Assembly (NCBI GenBank): GCA_001986395.2
Contig: MQVO02000009.1
Location: forward strand, 1,240,001 to 1,304,000
Origin: Irpex lacteus
Taxonomy: Eukaryota; Basidiomycota; Agaricomycetes; Polyporales; Irpicaceae
Length of the DNA: 64,000 nucleotides
Direction of reading: 5' to 3'
The translations under genes were made by a program, and so were the position numbers. The notes beneath the pieces were generated by a model. That model was not told where the DNA came from, did not search any database, and was given only the letters and a program-made list of their open reading frames with translations. Positions within the stretch are counted from its first letter, which is position 1; each line of letters opens with the position of its first letter. Below, piece after piece: positions 1 through 10,081 of this stretch.

Positions 1-1
1 G

Positions 2-268
2 GCGTGTCTTGATCTTCATGCGGCACACTACCGCTCTTCTGCCCCTCCCCCTCCCACTTCTTCCTCTTCCGAAGACGACTCGGATGAGTCTGAGCTGAAC
101 TTGAAGCCTCTCGAGTATTTGAAGCTTGAAGTGTGGTATGGAGAGAAGGATGAGTCGCTTGAGGAGTATAGGGAGTTGCTGAAGGGTGCTGCGAAGGAAA
201 TAGAGGTCGTGAAGGTTGATAGCGAAGGCATTCCAGCGTTCCCTGTCTCCACTCGGGTGGGAAACTGA
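2..268 (+). CDS. 3' end of an unidentified gene (partial)
   Basis: An open frame enters from the left edge (codons start at position 2) and stops at TGA 266-268. The visible 88 residues contain a Ser/Asp/Glu-rich stretch (SSSSEDDSDESE) followed by a mixed-charge, probably helical tail with EYLKLEVWYGEKDESLEEY and ending STRVGN. Codon third positions favour C/G, as in real genes of this window, while the open minus-strand frame over the same bases is low-complexity serine and is probably its shadow. The tail resembles the C-terminal end of Agaricomycete F-box/LRR proteins such as those at 39.7-46.6 kb, but the fragment is too short to assign. It converges on the minus-strand gene ending at 803. 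Confidence 0.55.
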   Translation, partial: ACLDLHAAHYRSSAPPPPTSSSSEDDSDESELNLKPLEYLKLEVWYGEKDESLEEYRELLKGAAKEIEVVKVDSEGIPAFPVSTRVGN

Positions 269-802
269 TGTATGGACTGCGCTAGTGAGGATGTGTCTTA
301 ACTTTGAGTGGGATTAATTTGCTTTCTGTTGCTTGCTTTGGTATACTTTACATATATTCGCGCGTAGTTTGTGGACGGAATCGCCGGTTTCTCCAGTTAT
401 CTACCTTTGAGTACTTTATCTCGTTGCTTCTGTTTTGTCGCTTTCTATGTTTTGTTCAATCGCTTTGATCGTATGTCTTTTAATCACTATTGATAATGTT
501 GACCTCGTAAAGATGAGATTCGAAGTTTGGACTCGGACATATTCTTGGCCAGTCACCTCCAGAGCATGGGTATTACAAGGTCAGTGTAGACGGTCGAATA
601 CTCGTAGACTATCGATTACCTGAAGGTCCCCTGCGCATGCCACTAACTTGGTGTTGAGCAAAGACGAGCCCCTCCGAGCTCGGTATATCATTCAAGTAGA
701 CAAAACGTTACACACAAATACACTACAAACACTGCAATGAACTACTCTCCCGGGTGAAACATTGAATAATCACAAGGAACATTGCGGTCCTTTCATAAGT
801 CT
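269..802. other. Convergent intergenic region
   Basis: Lies between the stop codons of two convergent genes. AT-richer than the flanks. I see no gene, repeat or structured element in it; a 62-codon plus-strand frame at 435-623 has no family features. Confidence 0.5.
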
Positions 803-2330
803 TTAGTCTAACTCGTTCAAGCTGCGAGCGGCCGGCGGAGGTGCAGCTGCAGCAGGTGCGGGTGCAGGAGGGGGAGGAGGGGGAGGCGTCAAGAATTGTT
901 TCCTACAGGTTAAAGGATGTCAGTATCGAATCAAAACGACGCCAATTGAGGGACACTTACGCTCCGCTGATTACAGTAGTAAAAGTGTTCGCCTTATCCA
1001 GAACATCCCCTATCTTCTCGGCGCTACCAAAGAGTTTCTTGGCCCCTTGGACGATAGACGAAACCAAGGACGCGCCGCTCTCCAAGTCATCGGCATCGGC
1101 AGCCCTTGCAACGAGCTCCATAAATTCTTCTAGGTCACGTCGACTGAACGTTGCACCGATATCCGACACATCTCGCTTCGCTGCTGCTGGAGCTGGTGCC
1201 GCCGCGGGAGGAGGGGGAGGTGGAGGTGTCAAGAATTGTTTCCTGCAAAAATCATCGAATGTCAATGTCAGAGAATGAAGTATACAACAATGGATGCACT
1301 TACACTCCATCAACCACGGTTGTGATAGTGTTCAGATGTCCAAGACCCTTTCCAATCTTGTCTATCGTACTGCCCTCGCCGAGAATTTTCGAGCCCAGTT
1401 TGGCGATTGAACTAACGATAGACGCGCCGCTCTCCAAGTCGTCATCCTCAGCGGCCCTCGCAATGAGCTCCATGAAGTCCTCTATGTCACGTCGACTGAT
1501 AGTCGCGCTGACGTCTGATACATCTCGCTTCTGAGCGGGCTGAGATGTAGCGGGAGCGGGAGCGGCTGCTGGAGGAGGAGGAGGGGGAGGAGGCGGGGGA
1601 CTGCCTCCACCGAATATAGCAGGAATGAGATGGGTAAGGGGCTTCAAAAGCGACCCAATGCCGAATGCGCCACTTTCGTCCAAGTCAATGTCGCCCCTGG
1701 CCAACAGCTGCACAAGCTCGTCGAAATCCCGAGCTTCGAATTCACGACGTTGGGCTTGCCCTGCTGCCGTCGGGGCTGGTGCAGCTGGTGCCGGTGCCGG
1801 TGTAGGAGTAGGCTTGTGGCTACGAGCAAGTTCAGTCAGAAGATGTATGTAGTGTAAGAGGTGAATTTAACCTACAAGATATTGACAATGTCAGACCCGA
1901 TGCCAAAAAGGCTCCCACCAATCTTGGCCAGCGGCGTAAGCTTCTTCAAGTCACCAAGGCCCAGCGCGGCACTACTCTCATCGTCCTCCTCGAGGGCACG
2001 AGATACAAGGTTGATTAGTTCCTCGACTTGTCGACGTTGTTTGATATCATGTGCCAGTCCGAAGTTGGGAGGAAGAGCACTGGCAATGCCCGGGCCATGG
2101 GCATGGATGGGTCTTAAGTTGATCCCATTAGTAATAGGGCCGAAGAGTTTTGGCAGGGGTGCAGCAGTACTAGGGGGTGCTGGTGAATTGCTTGTGGTAG
2201 AAGGCGCGCTCTGCAAGTGGGGTATAACGGGAGCAGGGAGAAAATTGAATGGAGTGGGCGCAGAGAGCGCAGGGGCAGCAGAGGACAGCACGATGGCGAG
2301 GGCGACAAGGGCGGTAGTGGAAGAACGCAT
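803..2330 (-). CDS. Secreted modular protein with four dibasic-bounded repeats and Pro/Ala linkers
   Basis: Exons (minus) 2330-1876, 1819-1304, 1242-961 and 902-803; every junction is GT-AG and phase-consistent, giving 450 aa. The N-terminus is a signal peptide (MRSSTTALVALAIVLSSAAP...LSA). The mature protein carries four copies of one module: a dibasic site, an acidic amphipathic helix, R-A-x-(E/D)-D-D-x-E-S-(G/S)-A, then a hydrophobic segment. The starts are QRRQVEELINLVSRAL, AQRREFEARDFDELVQLLAR, SRRDIEDFMELIARA and SRRDLEEFMELVARA. Modules are joined by Pro/Ala linkers (PPPPPPPPPP, then PAPAAAKR). Exons 3 and 4 begin with the same peptide, KQFLTPPPPPP, so the gene grew by exon duplication. 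I recognise no family. Repeats separated by KR/RR in a secreted precursor recall fungal Kex2-processed repeat proteins, but that is inference; a non-processed cell-surface protein is equally possible. Confidence 0.85.
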
Positions 2331-2488
2331 CGTGGGACGGGTAAAAAGCAGCGGAAAGGCTTAGGATGAAAGGTGGGACGAATGGGGAGTGGTCGTGAGA
2401 AGTGAGCAGCAAGCGAATATTCGTGAGTCGTGTAAGAACGTTTGTCGTGAATGAGTGGATAAGTGGGAGATGAAAAGATCAAGTCGAG

Positions 2489-2551
2489 CTAGTACATGGA
2501 TATCAGTTAGCACACGATGAAATGGTATTGAAGTGGACTGGGATCACATAC
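2489..2551 (-). other. Probable 5'-UTR intron of the 803-2330 gene
   Basis: Read on the minus strand it has donor GTATGT, branch-like GTGCTAAC and acceptor TACTAG, 63 nt, in the untranslated leader between a TATA box at 2649-2656 and the ATG at 2330. Inferred from sequence only. Confidence 0.55.
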
Positions 2552-2648
2552 CGACCAGCACTGACTTGATTTGTGGCTAGCACGAGAAGGACGAAGGAGG
2601 GGAGGTGAACTCGGAGGGAGCTGAGGGGTACCTATCCGAAGTGAGGGC

Positions 2649-2656
2649 TTATATAC
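2649..2656 (-). promoter_or_regulatory. TATA box of the 803-2330 gene
   Basis: GTATATAA on the minus strand, about 320 bases before the ATG; with the proposed leader intron the spliced leader would be roughly 220-230 nt. Confidence 0.4.
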
Positions 2657-3303
2657 ACATCTCTGCCTTCTCATTCCAGACCTAGTAAGGGTGTGTATTG
2701 TGCGCTACGAACGGGACTGGGGCGCGAAGGGAGGTTCGGGCTGCTGTGAAACTTTCGGTAACATCACGGTGATTCGCTCAACGTCAAGACGGACGCTGCT
2801 TCGGGTGGGCGACGGTCTGAGAGTGAGCTAGCCACCGCTGGTTCTCGTCCAATAAACCGAAGCATAGAGGGTGTACAACGTACGCCCGCAATTTGTGAGC
2901 TGTGCCAGCGTATGATTGAATCAACCTCGAGCTCAGAGCACGCGATCACGCGATCACGGTTCATGGATCCTAAAAACGAGAGGTGGATCAGCGAAGAAAG
3001 GACCATGCTGTCCGAAACTTACGGGGCAAGTGTCTGTGGAAGGTAAAAAAGAGATGAATGCATGATCGCCACCGCCCAGGATTCATCAGTTCCGGGGACG
3101 CGGCTCGATCAGTGTGATGATGATGGCCACTTGTTTAGCCCCAGCGCTGTAGGTTACGACGAAGCAATCAGAGCAAATCGAAGTTTCACGAGCATTGAAT
3201 GAGGTTTTCAGTGCAGAGGATACTACTACAATTACATTAGTTGACAGCTGTTCGAAACGGAAGTTTGAATCCCAAATTATACTTGTCTGGCCTCGACCTC
3301 TGC
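2657..3303. other. Intergenic region
   Basis: Separates the promoter of the secreted modular protein from the 3' end of the LEA-like gene. No supported gene; an 80-codon minus frame at 2764-3006 has no coding features. Confidence 0.45.
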
Positions 3304-4200
3304 TCACGCCCGCTTTTGAGCCTCCTTCTCAACCTTTGCCGCACCTTCCTCAACCTTTCCGGCGCCCTTAGCTACTTGCTTCGCTCCTTCGCTCTTCGCA
3401 TCCTCAGCTTTCGACTTTCCGTAGCCGAACCAGCTGCCGAGCCACGCTCCCCAGCTCTGCTTCTCCTCCTGCACCTTCTGCGCGGCATGATCGTACGCAT
3501 CGTGGGCTTTGTGCGCGGCATCGTTATAGGTTGCGGTTGCGCTGGCCTTAGCATGGTCGAGAGACTGTTGAGCAGACTGCTTGTATGCATCGATTTTGGC
3601 TTGGGCGGCAGCAGCTGCTGAGTCTGCCTCCGAGCGGGCTTGATCGAGTTTGCCCTTAGCAGCACTCTAGAATATGTGAAGGACACGTTGAGCATCGCAT
3701 TTGAAGAAGCGATATTCATCTCGAAAAGGTGCCTACCTTGGTGTCTTCGTACGCTCTCTCTCCCTCCTTAACCGCATCATGCGCTGTCGCAACACCAGCG
3801 TCCCTCAACTCAGCGGCCTTCTGCTTGGCACGCTCTTCATCAGCCTTCCTCTGATCGTGGGGGTGCACCTGAGCGCCACCCTGTTGCGTGTACCACCAGC
3901 CACCAACAGCGACTGCTGTTCCGCCGACAAGGTACAGGAAGGTGTTGTTCGAGCTCGGTTTGTCAACCTTGGGTATGCTCGGCTTGTCATTAGGTAAGGG
4001 CTTGTCGGTCGGGTGTTGCGGGTCTGGAATGGTAGCCATGGCTCGTGCACGCTGATAGTGGCCACGATGTTAGCGACCACAGCTCATCGAGTTGAAGAAG
4101 ACGGGAGCATGAGACATACCAGAGCACGAGCAACGGGCGTGCGCAGTGCTGATGCGCCTGCGATGGCACGTGGTGCTTGTGAGCGGATGATAGCAGACAT
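3304..4200 (-). CDS. LEA-like mitochondrial-type protein
   Basis: Exons 4200-4120, 4051-3737 and 3666-3304, all phase 0 with GTATGT/CAG and GTAGGC/TAG junctions, giving 252 aa. The N-terminus (MSAIIRSQAPRAIAGASALR) is basic, Ser/Ala-rich and lacks acid residues, as in a mitochondrial presequence. A short membrane segment follows around residues 64-80 (FLYLVGGTAVAVGGWWY). The rest is Ala/Lys/Glu/Gln-rich amphipathic helix with LEA-like 11-residue periodicity (QKAAELRDAGVATAHDAVKE, AKGKLDQARSEADSAAAAA, HKAHDAYDHAAQKVQEEK) and a Trp pair, SWGAWLGSWFGYGKSKAED. Fungal relatives of this layout are often annotated as calcofluor white hypersensitive or LEA-domain proteins. I infer a stress-protective, membrane-anchored helical protein; cellular location is not proven. 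Confidence 0.8.
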
Positions 4201-5181
4201 TTTCAAGGTCGTGGTCGTCGTTGAGAGCGTTGAGGAGAGGGGAATGGATATGTTGTGGGAAGTGCAGATGAGAACGAGCTCGCCTTTTGAACGTGGTTGA
4301 TCTCCGATGACGACACGCTGTCGCCGGCACATGCAATGACGTACTTTGCACCTAACCCCACACGTTGGATATTTATGGAAGGGCGCATCAATTCACACGC
4401 CGCAGTCCTTTGACACCAACGTCCACAAAAGGGTTTTTTAAGTTCATCAACGTGTCCTCGGCCGATGCTTGTCCATGCCCTAGGGCCTGCTCTTAAACCC
4501 TGCGCTAATTTTAGGTATACTTATACTCAAGTTGTTCTGGCGTGAAATGTACGTCGGAAAGTTGATGCCAGTGCTCATACTATCCAACTCAGAGTACAAA
4601 ACAAGCAGTCGCATGGGGTGTACTCTGCACTTCACCGTGACTTGACTGAGCCCAACGGTCGCGACATAGTATGGTAAGTACCAAGCTCTGCTCTTACACT
4701 TCAGCACTCTGACAACCATCATGCCACTTATCAACTCAGAGAAGTACGTGCAGTGCCAGCGGACAACGCGCGTTCGCCAACCTCACGTGTTATCACCGCT
4801 GGATCATCCTGCTTAAACTTCTTCATGTCTATCGTGGCAGTGGATGCGTTTGAGGGCCTCCATCGTATCAAAATATCCTTGATTACGGTGCCTAATGACC
4901 GATCTACCCATTTCGCATTAGAGAATCTGACACGATGAGGTTGCAGAGTGCGGCATATATAACGACTAACACATCGGCGACAGTTCTGTAGCTCACTCGA
5001 GTTCACCTCTTCTCCTGCGCTGGCCGCTTGTTTTATTGACACTGGCTGGTACGTTTCTCCTATCTCACACTATCTGGTACTGACCGTTTGCAGTCTTTTA
5101 GTTCGTTTTACGCGTATACTAGCACCGCCAATTGCCCACCCTACGTCTCATACACACTCATTCACCCCTTTCTACGACACA
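4201..5181. promoter_or_regulatory. Divergent promoter region
   Basis: Lies between the ATG of the LEA-like gene (minus) and the ATG at 5182 (plus). A TATA box CATATATAAC at 4954-4963 serves the plus gene; ATAAATA read on the minus strand near 4366-4375 may serve the LEA-like gene. A 103-codon minus frame at 4731-5042 covers the plus TATA box and is probably chance. Confidence 0.45.
5049..5093 (+). other. Probable 5'-UTR intron of the 5182 gene
   Basis: Donor GTACGT at 5049, branch-like TACTGAC, acceptor TTTGCAG ending 5093 (45 nt), between the TATA box at 4954-4963 and the ATG at 5182. Confidence 0.5.
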
Positions 5182-6235
5182 ATGCGCACATCATCTGCCA
5201 GTCTTCTCCTTGCCATCCTATACCTTGCGGCTTCGGCTTTCTCCGCCCCTGCACGTTCAATGTTCTCCCTACACGACTCAGAGTTAGGCAGGCGTAGGAT
5301 CCCCGTGAATGCTCTCTCTCCAGCTGCCGTCAGTCGCCTCTTCCCGAACGGAGTTCCAAGCCCCACCGACCCTCTACCTCAGCCTACGTTCACTGATAAC
5401 GTCCAATCAGTGCCGCCTGCTCACCCGCACATCTTTTCCGATACCCTTCGTAACTTCGGCGGTGGTCACGTTATTGCAAACCGTCAGGACGGTGAAGATG
5501 GCGGAAGCGGGGCGCTGGGCACTCTGGGAGTGAAACAGATAGTAGGTAATCAAGCATCTCCGGAGCTCAAAGCCGCGGTTGGAACCCTTAGGTCAATCCT
5601 CGGGCTTGAGTGAGCGATTTGTTATGCTCGATCTGTCAATGGTTGAAGGCTAATTACAGTTTTCGTCTCGCATGGACAGACATCATGATGCCACCCAACC
5701 GCATCCAGCAGCTCCCGCCCCTCCAGCGTTCCCACAGCCTACTTTGCCAACTTCTCCGACCAAACGAGATCACCAACCATACCCACTTTCCAAGCTTCAA
5801 CAAAGCGGTGCCTTGGAACAGTTGAAGTTCTCTCCCAACTTCGCATCGGAGTTCGATGACGCGTTGCATACTTAACGAAGGAATTTTGCCTCAGACTGCA
5901 GCCACGGACACCCGGCGCCAACCTACCAGAATCGTGAAAGTGGTACGAAGGAGGAAAGGTCTGGATCTAGAGAGGAGGGAGCCGGCGATACACATCGGCG
6001 TGAATGCCCCCTTGCTGAGCAATATCCCGAATAAGTGAGTGATTCATACGTACCACAAGCTATCATACACTGGCTAATTACCTTCTTCAGTGCACCCCCG
6101 GTTACGTTAACGACAACTACAGTAACTGTAACGCCGACACCGACCCCAATCGATTGTAAGCACCCGGATATCTCCAACGACGAGCAGCTCAAGGCCTGTG
6201 GGCTCGTACGGTGCATAGGCTTCGGTTGTATCTAA
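5182..6235 (+). CDS. Secreted protein with Cys-containing C-terminal tail
   Basis: The N-terminus is a signal peptide (MRTSSASLLLAILYLAASAFSA at the start). Exon 1 is 5182-5609 and exon 4 is 6091-6235, ending with a Thr-rich linker and a four-Cys tail, C-KHPDISNDEQLKA-C-GLVR-C-IGFG-C-I. Exon 3 ends at 6034 (donor GTGAGT). Exon 2 is ambiguous. Acceptor 5679 gives a Pro/Ala-rich segment with a KRD site in a coding-like frame and then needs acceptor 5901; acceptor 5659 gives another open frame and then needs acceptor 5894, which has the better branch distance. Both sets use donor 5808 and restore phase. About 250-255 aa either way. Basic clusters (GRRRIP, TKRD, VVRRRKG) suggest proteolytic maturation, which is inference. 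No family recognised. Confidence 0.6.
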
Positions 6236-6423
6236 TAAGTAATACTGAGTGACACGAAAACATGTTCAAGCATGTAGTGTAACATGTGCCCGTCTCTGAA
6301 ACTTGTCATCGAGAGTACTTGCAGATGCTTTGCTCAGAGGACGACACACGCGGCAAGGGCGAGTATTTTATTAGGGTATATAATAATGAGTATATGATTG
6401 TGGACATCGCACTCCGCATCTCT

Positions 6424-7911
6424 TCACCTTGAATGTGCCGGCAGAGCGATACCGCCAGAGCTCAGTGTATCAAGCTTATCCTGTGTCTTCCCTCCCATCT
6501 TGGGCCTGCATCCAAATCCCCGGGGATCCCCACTCTCTCGCCACTTACGCAAAGTAGCGAACGGCGCATCCATGAACATAGCTATCTGCCCTATCGTGCC
6601 GATAACCTTGTTGTCATACTCTATCCAATACAGATGGATCTGTCGGGCGGCCTCAATTTCCTCCGAGGTATAAGAGCCGACGCGTTCTTCCTTGAGACGT
6701 TCCCGCGTCATGTCCCACAGTTTCTTCTCCACCGAGGTCAGCTTCCTGAATCTCGCCTCGCCAGATCGCCAGGCCAGGTACAGCGTCAGAGAATCTCGGA
6801 CGTTGGAAAACGTGTTGCCGAACCGCACGGCGGGCCAGCCTTCGATGGTGACACCATACCGCTTGGTAATCGCCTCGTCAAATATGCGATACTGCACGCG
6901 CATCGGGCGTGTTCCTGGTCTTCGCGTTGCCTCACCTTCAGATATGTGTCAGTGCCAGTGATCGTCATTAGGAACACCCACAGTAGAGACATAGAGATGT
7001 GAGAATGGACACTGACGTAATTTCTGAGACATAAGTTCGTGTGTGGCACGTTGCACGTCGTATACGTCGGGCATAAAGGCGTAGTCGAGCGGAACGCCAT
7101 TCACGTCTCGTATAGTATCCTTGGGGTCGTTTGAGAATTTCGCGAGCAACTCCCGGATGTGTTCGATGCTCATATCCTTCGCCAGAGGTCGCATTCCTTT
7201 AGCCTTATAGGTATGTATTTGCATGGCCTTTGCGATATCCTGCAGCGAACTCTGGAACTTCTCCTTCCAGAAGCCCTCTACGTAGTGCGAGCTCTGAAAC
7301 ACCATCGGCTCCTTCTCCGAACGCCTCAATATAACCAGTGCATACTCTAACTCCTTGTATTCCTTCAGCCCCTCTAGCTATGCAGCGGGCACAAATACTT
7401 GTCAGTACTGGGAACTTAGTAGGGGGGCGGTGAGACGCACAAGCCACTGAATATTGCCTATTTGACGTGTAGTTTTTCCCGAATGGGCCTTTATGCGGGC
7501 GACTGCTTCTTGATATGCGGTCTCCGTGGCGGACACACGCTCCTCTTCGCTCATAGCCATCCACCGCTCGCGCAGTGCACGTACACCATCGGGGTCGCCG
7601 ATCAACAGACGTTTTTGACCCTTCGGTAAGGCTAGTAACTTTGGTTCAGCGTTCTCGAGGAAACATTCAGCAATATTTCCCAACGCACCGTCGTTCAACC
7701 GCTTCACCTCCTGGACACAGAAGAGGTGGTAGCGCGAAGGAAGTCTGCCTATGATTATCTTTTTTTTTCGTGGACTTGGAGGCGGTTTCTTTGTGGGATT
7801 TGAGGATTCAGAGGACAGCATAGGAGGAGTTTGAGACTGATTACGCAATACTAGTCCTGGAGATCGCCTGGGCCGAAGCTGTGGTCTACAGAGTGTACGT
7901 GCAAACATCAT
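6424..7911 (-). CDS. HMG-box-like hypothetical protein, tandem copy 1
   Basis: Exons 7911-7689, 7631-7441, 7377-7017 and 6935-6424 give 428 aa. The first intron (57 nt) is also open in frame, but copies 2 and 3 require splicing there, so I splice it here too. The N-terminal part resembles an HMG box: SRYHLFCVQEVKRLND, then RALRERWMAMSEEERVSATE. The middle has a block with KEPMVFQSSHYVEGFWKEKF, and the C-terminal part has EGWPAVRF and IGTIGQIAMFMDAPFATLRK. I know this architecture only from uncharacterised Agaricomycete families; DNA binding is inferred from the HMG-like pattern. Aligned on the two downstream paralogs, all four exon boundaries are conserved. The C-terminal 20 residues are unique to this copy. 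Confidence 0.8.
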
Positions 7912-7930
7912 AGGCAGGCTGCAGCGTCAC

Positions 7931-7965
7931 GGTTCTGGTTTAAGTCATATCGGCGCTCATATAAC
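7931..7965 (-). promoter_or_regulatory. Conserved core-promoter block, copy 1
   Basis: A block that reads GGTTCTGGTTTAAG and then GGCGCTCATATAAC on the plus strand, i.e. a TATAT box followed by AACCAGAACC on the transcribed strand. It is 20 bases before the ATG and is repeated at matching places upstream of copies 2 and 3. Confidence 0.55.
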
Positions 7966-8254
7966 CACCGGGTGCTGAAGTTGCTGCAGCAATCTTGACA
8001 CTCTCCTGTAGCTCTATTTTGTGCGACAACGACTTGACTCGCAAAGGATCCTCTAAGTAACGCTGAGAGGCTACCGAGATGACAACTGTATAACAGCCTG
8101 AGGGAAGACGCACAAAAGAGGTGAATTTGGAACATTTGAGTGTGTAACTTATGTACTATAGGGTAGTGGGTATGACTGTATACATGAGGGTACGTAACAC
8201 TTCGCATCCTTGACTGTTTCCCCGCATTCTGAATGTCCTAGCGTAGCGTACTTA
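7966..8254. other. Duplicated upstream region of copy 1
   Basis: Shares long stretches with 9715-10060 upstream of copy 2 (for example CTCTAAGTAACGCTG and GTGGGTATGACTGT), so the tandem duplication unit included about 300-400 bp of upstream DNA. No gene seen. Confidence 0.55.
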
Positions 8255-9656
8255 TCAAGCATTTGTCATTTTTTGCCCCTGGTTTAGTCTGATACTAGAT
8301 ACACGGGGATCTCCACTCTCCTGCCACTTGCGCAATACGGCGAACGGCGCGTCCATGAACATGGCGATTTGACCAATCGTTCCGATAACCTTATTGTCAT
8401 AATCTATCCAATGCAGATGGATCTGTCGGGCGATCTCAATTTCTTCTGAGGTATGAGAGCCGACGCGTTCTTGCTTGAGACGTTCTCGCGTCACGTCCCA
8501 TAGTGTCTTCTCCGCCGGGGTCAGCTTCTTGAATCTCGCCTCGCCGGATCTCCAGGCGAGATACAGCATCAGAGCATCGTGCACGTTGCGAGTGGAAGAG
8601 GCGAACGGCACGGCGGGCCAGCCTTCGATGGTAATTCCATACTCCTTGGTAATTACCTCGTCAAATTGGCGATATTGCATGCGCGGCGGGCGTTTTCGTA
8701 GGTTTCCCGTGGCTTCCCCTTCAGATGTGAGTCAGTGATCGTTGCGTCGTATAGGAACACATGCGGCAGAAGAACTGAGACGCAGGAGAGGGAAAACTGA
8801 CAAAGCTTTTGAGATATGAGTTTGTGTGTGGCACACAGTACGTCTTGCATGTCGGGCATAAGGTCGTAGTCGAGTAGTCCACCATCCACGTCTCGTTTAA
8901 AAGTCTTGGGGCCGTCTGGGAATTTCGCGAGCAACTCCCGAATGTGTTCGATGCTCATATCTTTCGCCAGAGGTCGCAATCTCTTGGCCTTATAGGTATG
9001 TGCTTGCATGGCCTTTGCGATCCCCTCAAGTGAGCTCTGGAACTTCTCCTTCCAGAAGTCATCTACGTAGTGCGAGCTCCGAAACACCATCGGCTCCTTC
9101 TCTGAACGTGTCAATACGACCAGTGCATACTCTGACTCCCTGTGTCCCTTCACTCCCTCTAGCTATGCGACGGGCACGAAAACTTGTCAGTGCTATGAAT
9201 TTAGTAAAGGGGACAGTAGACGCACAAGCCACTGAATGTTGCCTATCTTCCGAGTAGTTCTTCCCGGACGGGCCTTCGAGCGGGTGACTGCTTCTTGGTA
9301 TCCGGTCTCCGTGGCGGACACACGCTCCTCTTCGCTCATAGCCAACCACCGCTCGCGTAGTGCACGTACACCATTGTGGTCGCCCATTAACATGTGTTTT
9401 TGACCCTTTGGTAAGGCTAGTAACTTTGAGTCAGCCTTCTTGAGACAACAGTCAGTAATTTCCCCCACACACCGTCGTTCAACCGCTTCAACTCCTGAGC
9501 GCAGAAGACTGTCCAGCGCGAAGGAAGCTTGCTGTATGTGGACAGTTTCTTTGTGGGTTTTAAGGATTCAGAGGGCAGCATGGAAAGAGTTCGAGACTGA
9601 TTCCGGGATACTGGAGATCGCCTGGGCTGGAGCCGTGATCTGCAGAGTGCAAACAT
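8255..9656 (-). CDS. HMG-box-like hypothetical protein, tandem copy 2
   Basis: Exons 9656-9473, 9416-9226, 9162-8802 and 8718-8255 give 399 aa. The start is the Met of MFALCRSRLQPRRSPVSRNQ, aligned with copy 1; an upstream in-frame Met at 9767 lies beyond the conserved promoter block and is rejected. The 56-nt first intron is not a multiple of three, so splicing is required and confirms the family gene model. HMG-like segment SRWTVFCAQELKRLND then RALRERWLAMSEEERVSATE; C-terminal half retains EGWPAVPF and IGTIGQIAMFMDAPFAVLRK. Very close to copy 1 across exons 2 to 4, so the duplication is fairly recent. Intact. Confidence 0.8.
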
Positions 9657-9679
9657 TACGGGGCTACACTGGCAGTCAC

Positions 9680-9714
9680 GGTTCTGGTTCAAGTTATATA
9701 AGCGCCCATATAAC
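9680..9714 (-). promoter_or_regulatory. Conserved core-promoter block, copy 2
   Basis: Same block as at 7931-7965 (plus strand GGTTCTGGTTCAAG, then AGCGCCCATATAAC), starting 24 bases before the ATG of copy 2. Confidence 0.55.
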
Positions 9715-10081
9715 CTCAAATATTCATCGAGCGCCGCTGCCAGTACTAGTGACCTTGTTGCAGTCATTTTGACTCTCTCCTACAGCTCTACCTTGTGCGA
9801 CGACGACGACAAGAGGAACAGGACAATGATGTTGGTTCTAATCTAACCAGCATTGACTCGCAAGTTCCCTCTAAGTAACGCTGTGACTCGGAGGCTACCG
9901 AGATGACACAGATGACTGTCCTGAGGGAGGACGCACATAAAAGGTTGCCGTGCAATGTTTGAGTGTGTAATTTAAATACTATATAGCAGTGGGTATGACT
10001 GTGTACATGAGGGCCCATGATACTTACTATCGTTGGCTCTGTTTCCCCGAATTCTGGCTGTCCTAGCGGAGCGGTGCCGTA
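9715..10081. other. Duplicated upstream region of copy 2
   Basis: Homologous to 7966-8254 with small insertions, including an ACGACGACGACAAG stretch near 9800. No gene seen. Confidence 0.5.

Noticed and set aside
4731..5042. 103-codon minus-strand open frame
   Set aside because: Covers the TATA box of the plus-strand gene at 5182; no family features.
7632..7688. First intron of HMG-like copy 1 read as coding
   Set aside because: Open in this copy (57 nt), but copies 2 and 3 require its removal and the splice sites are conserved.
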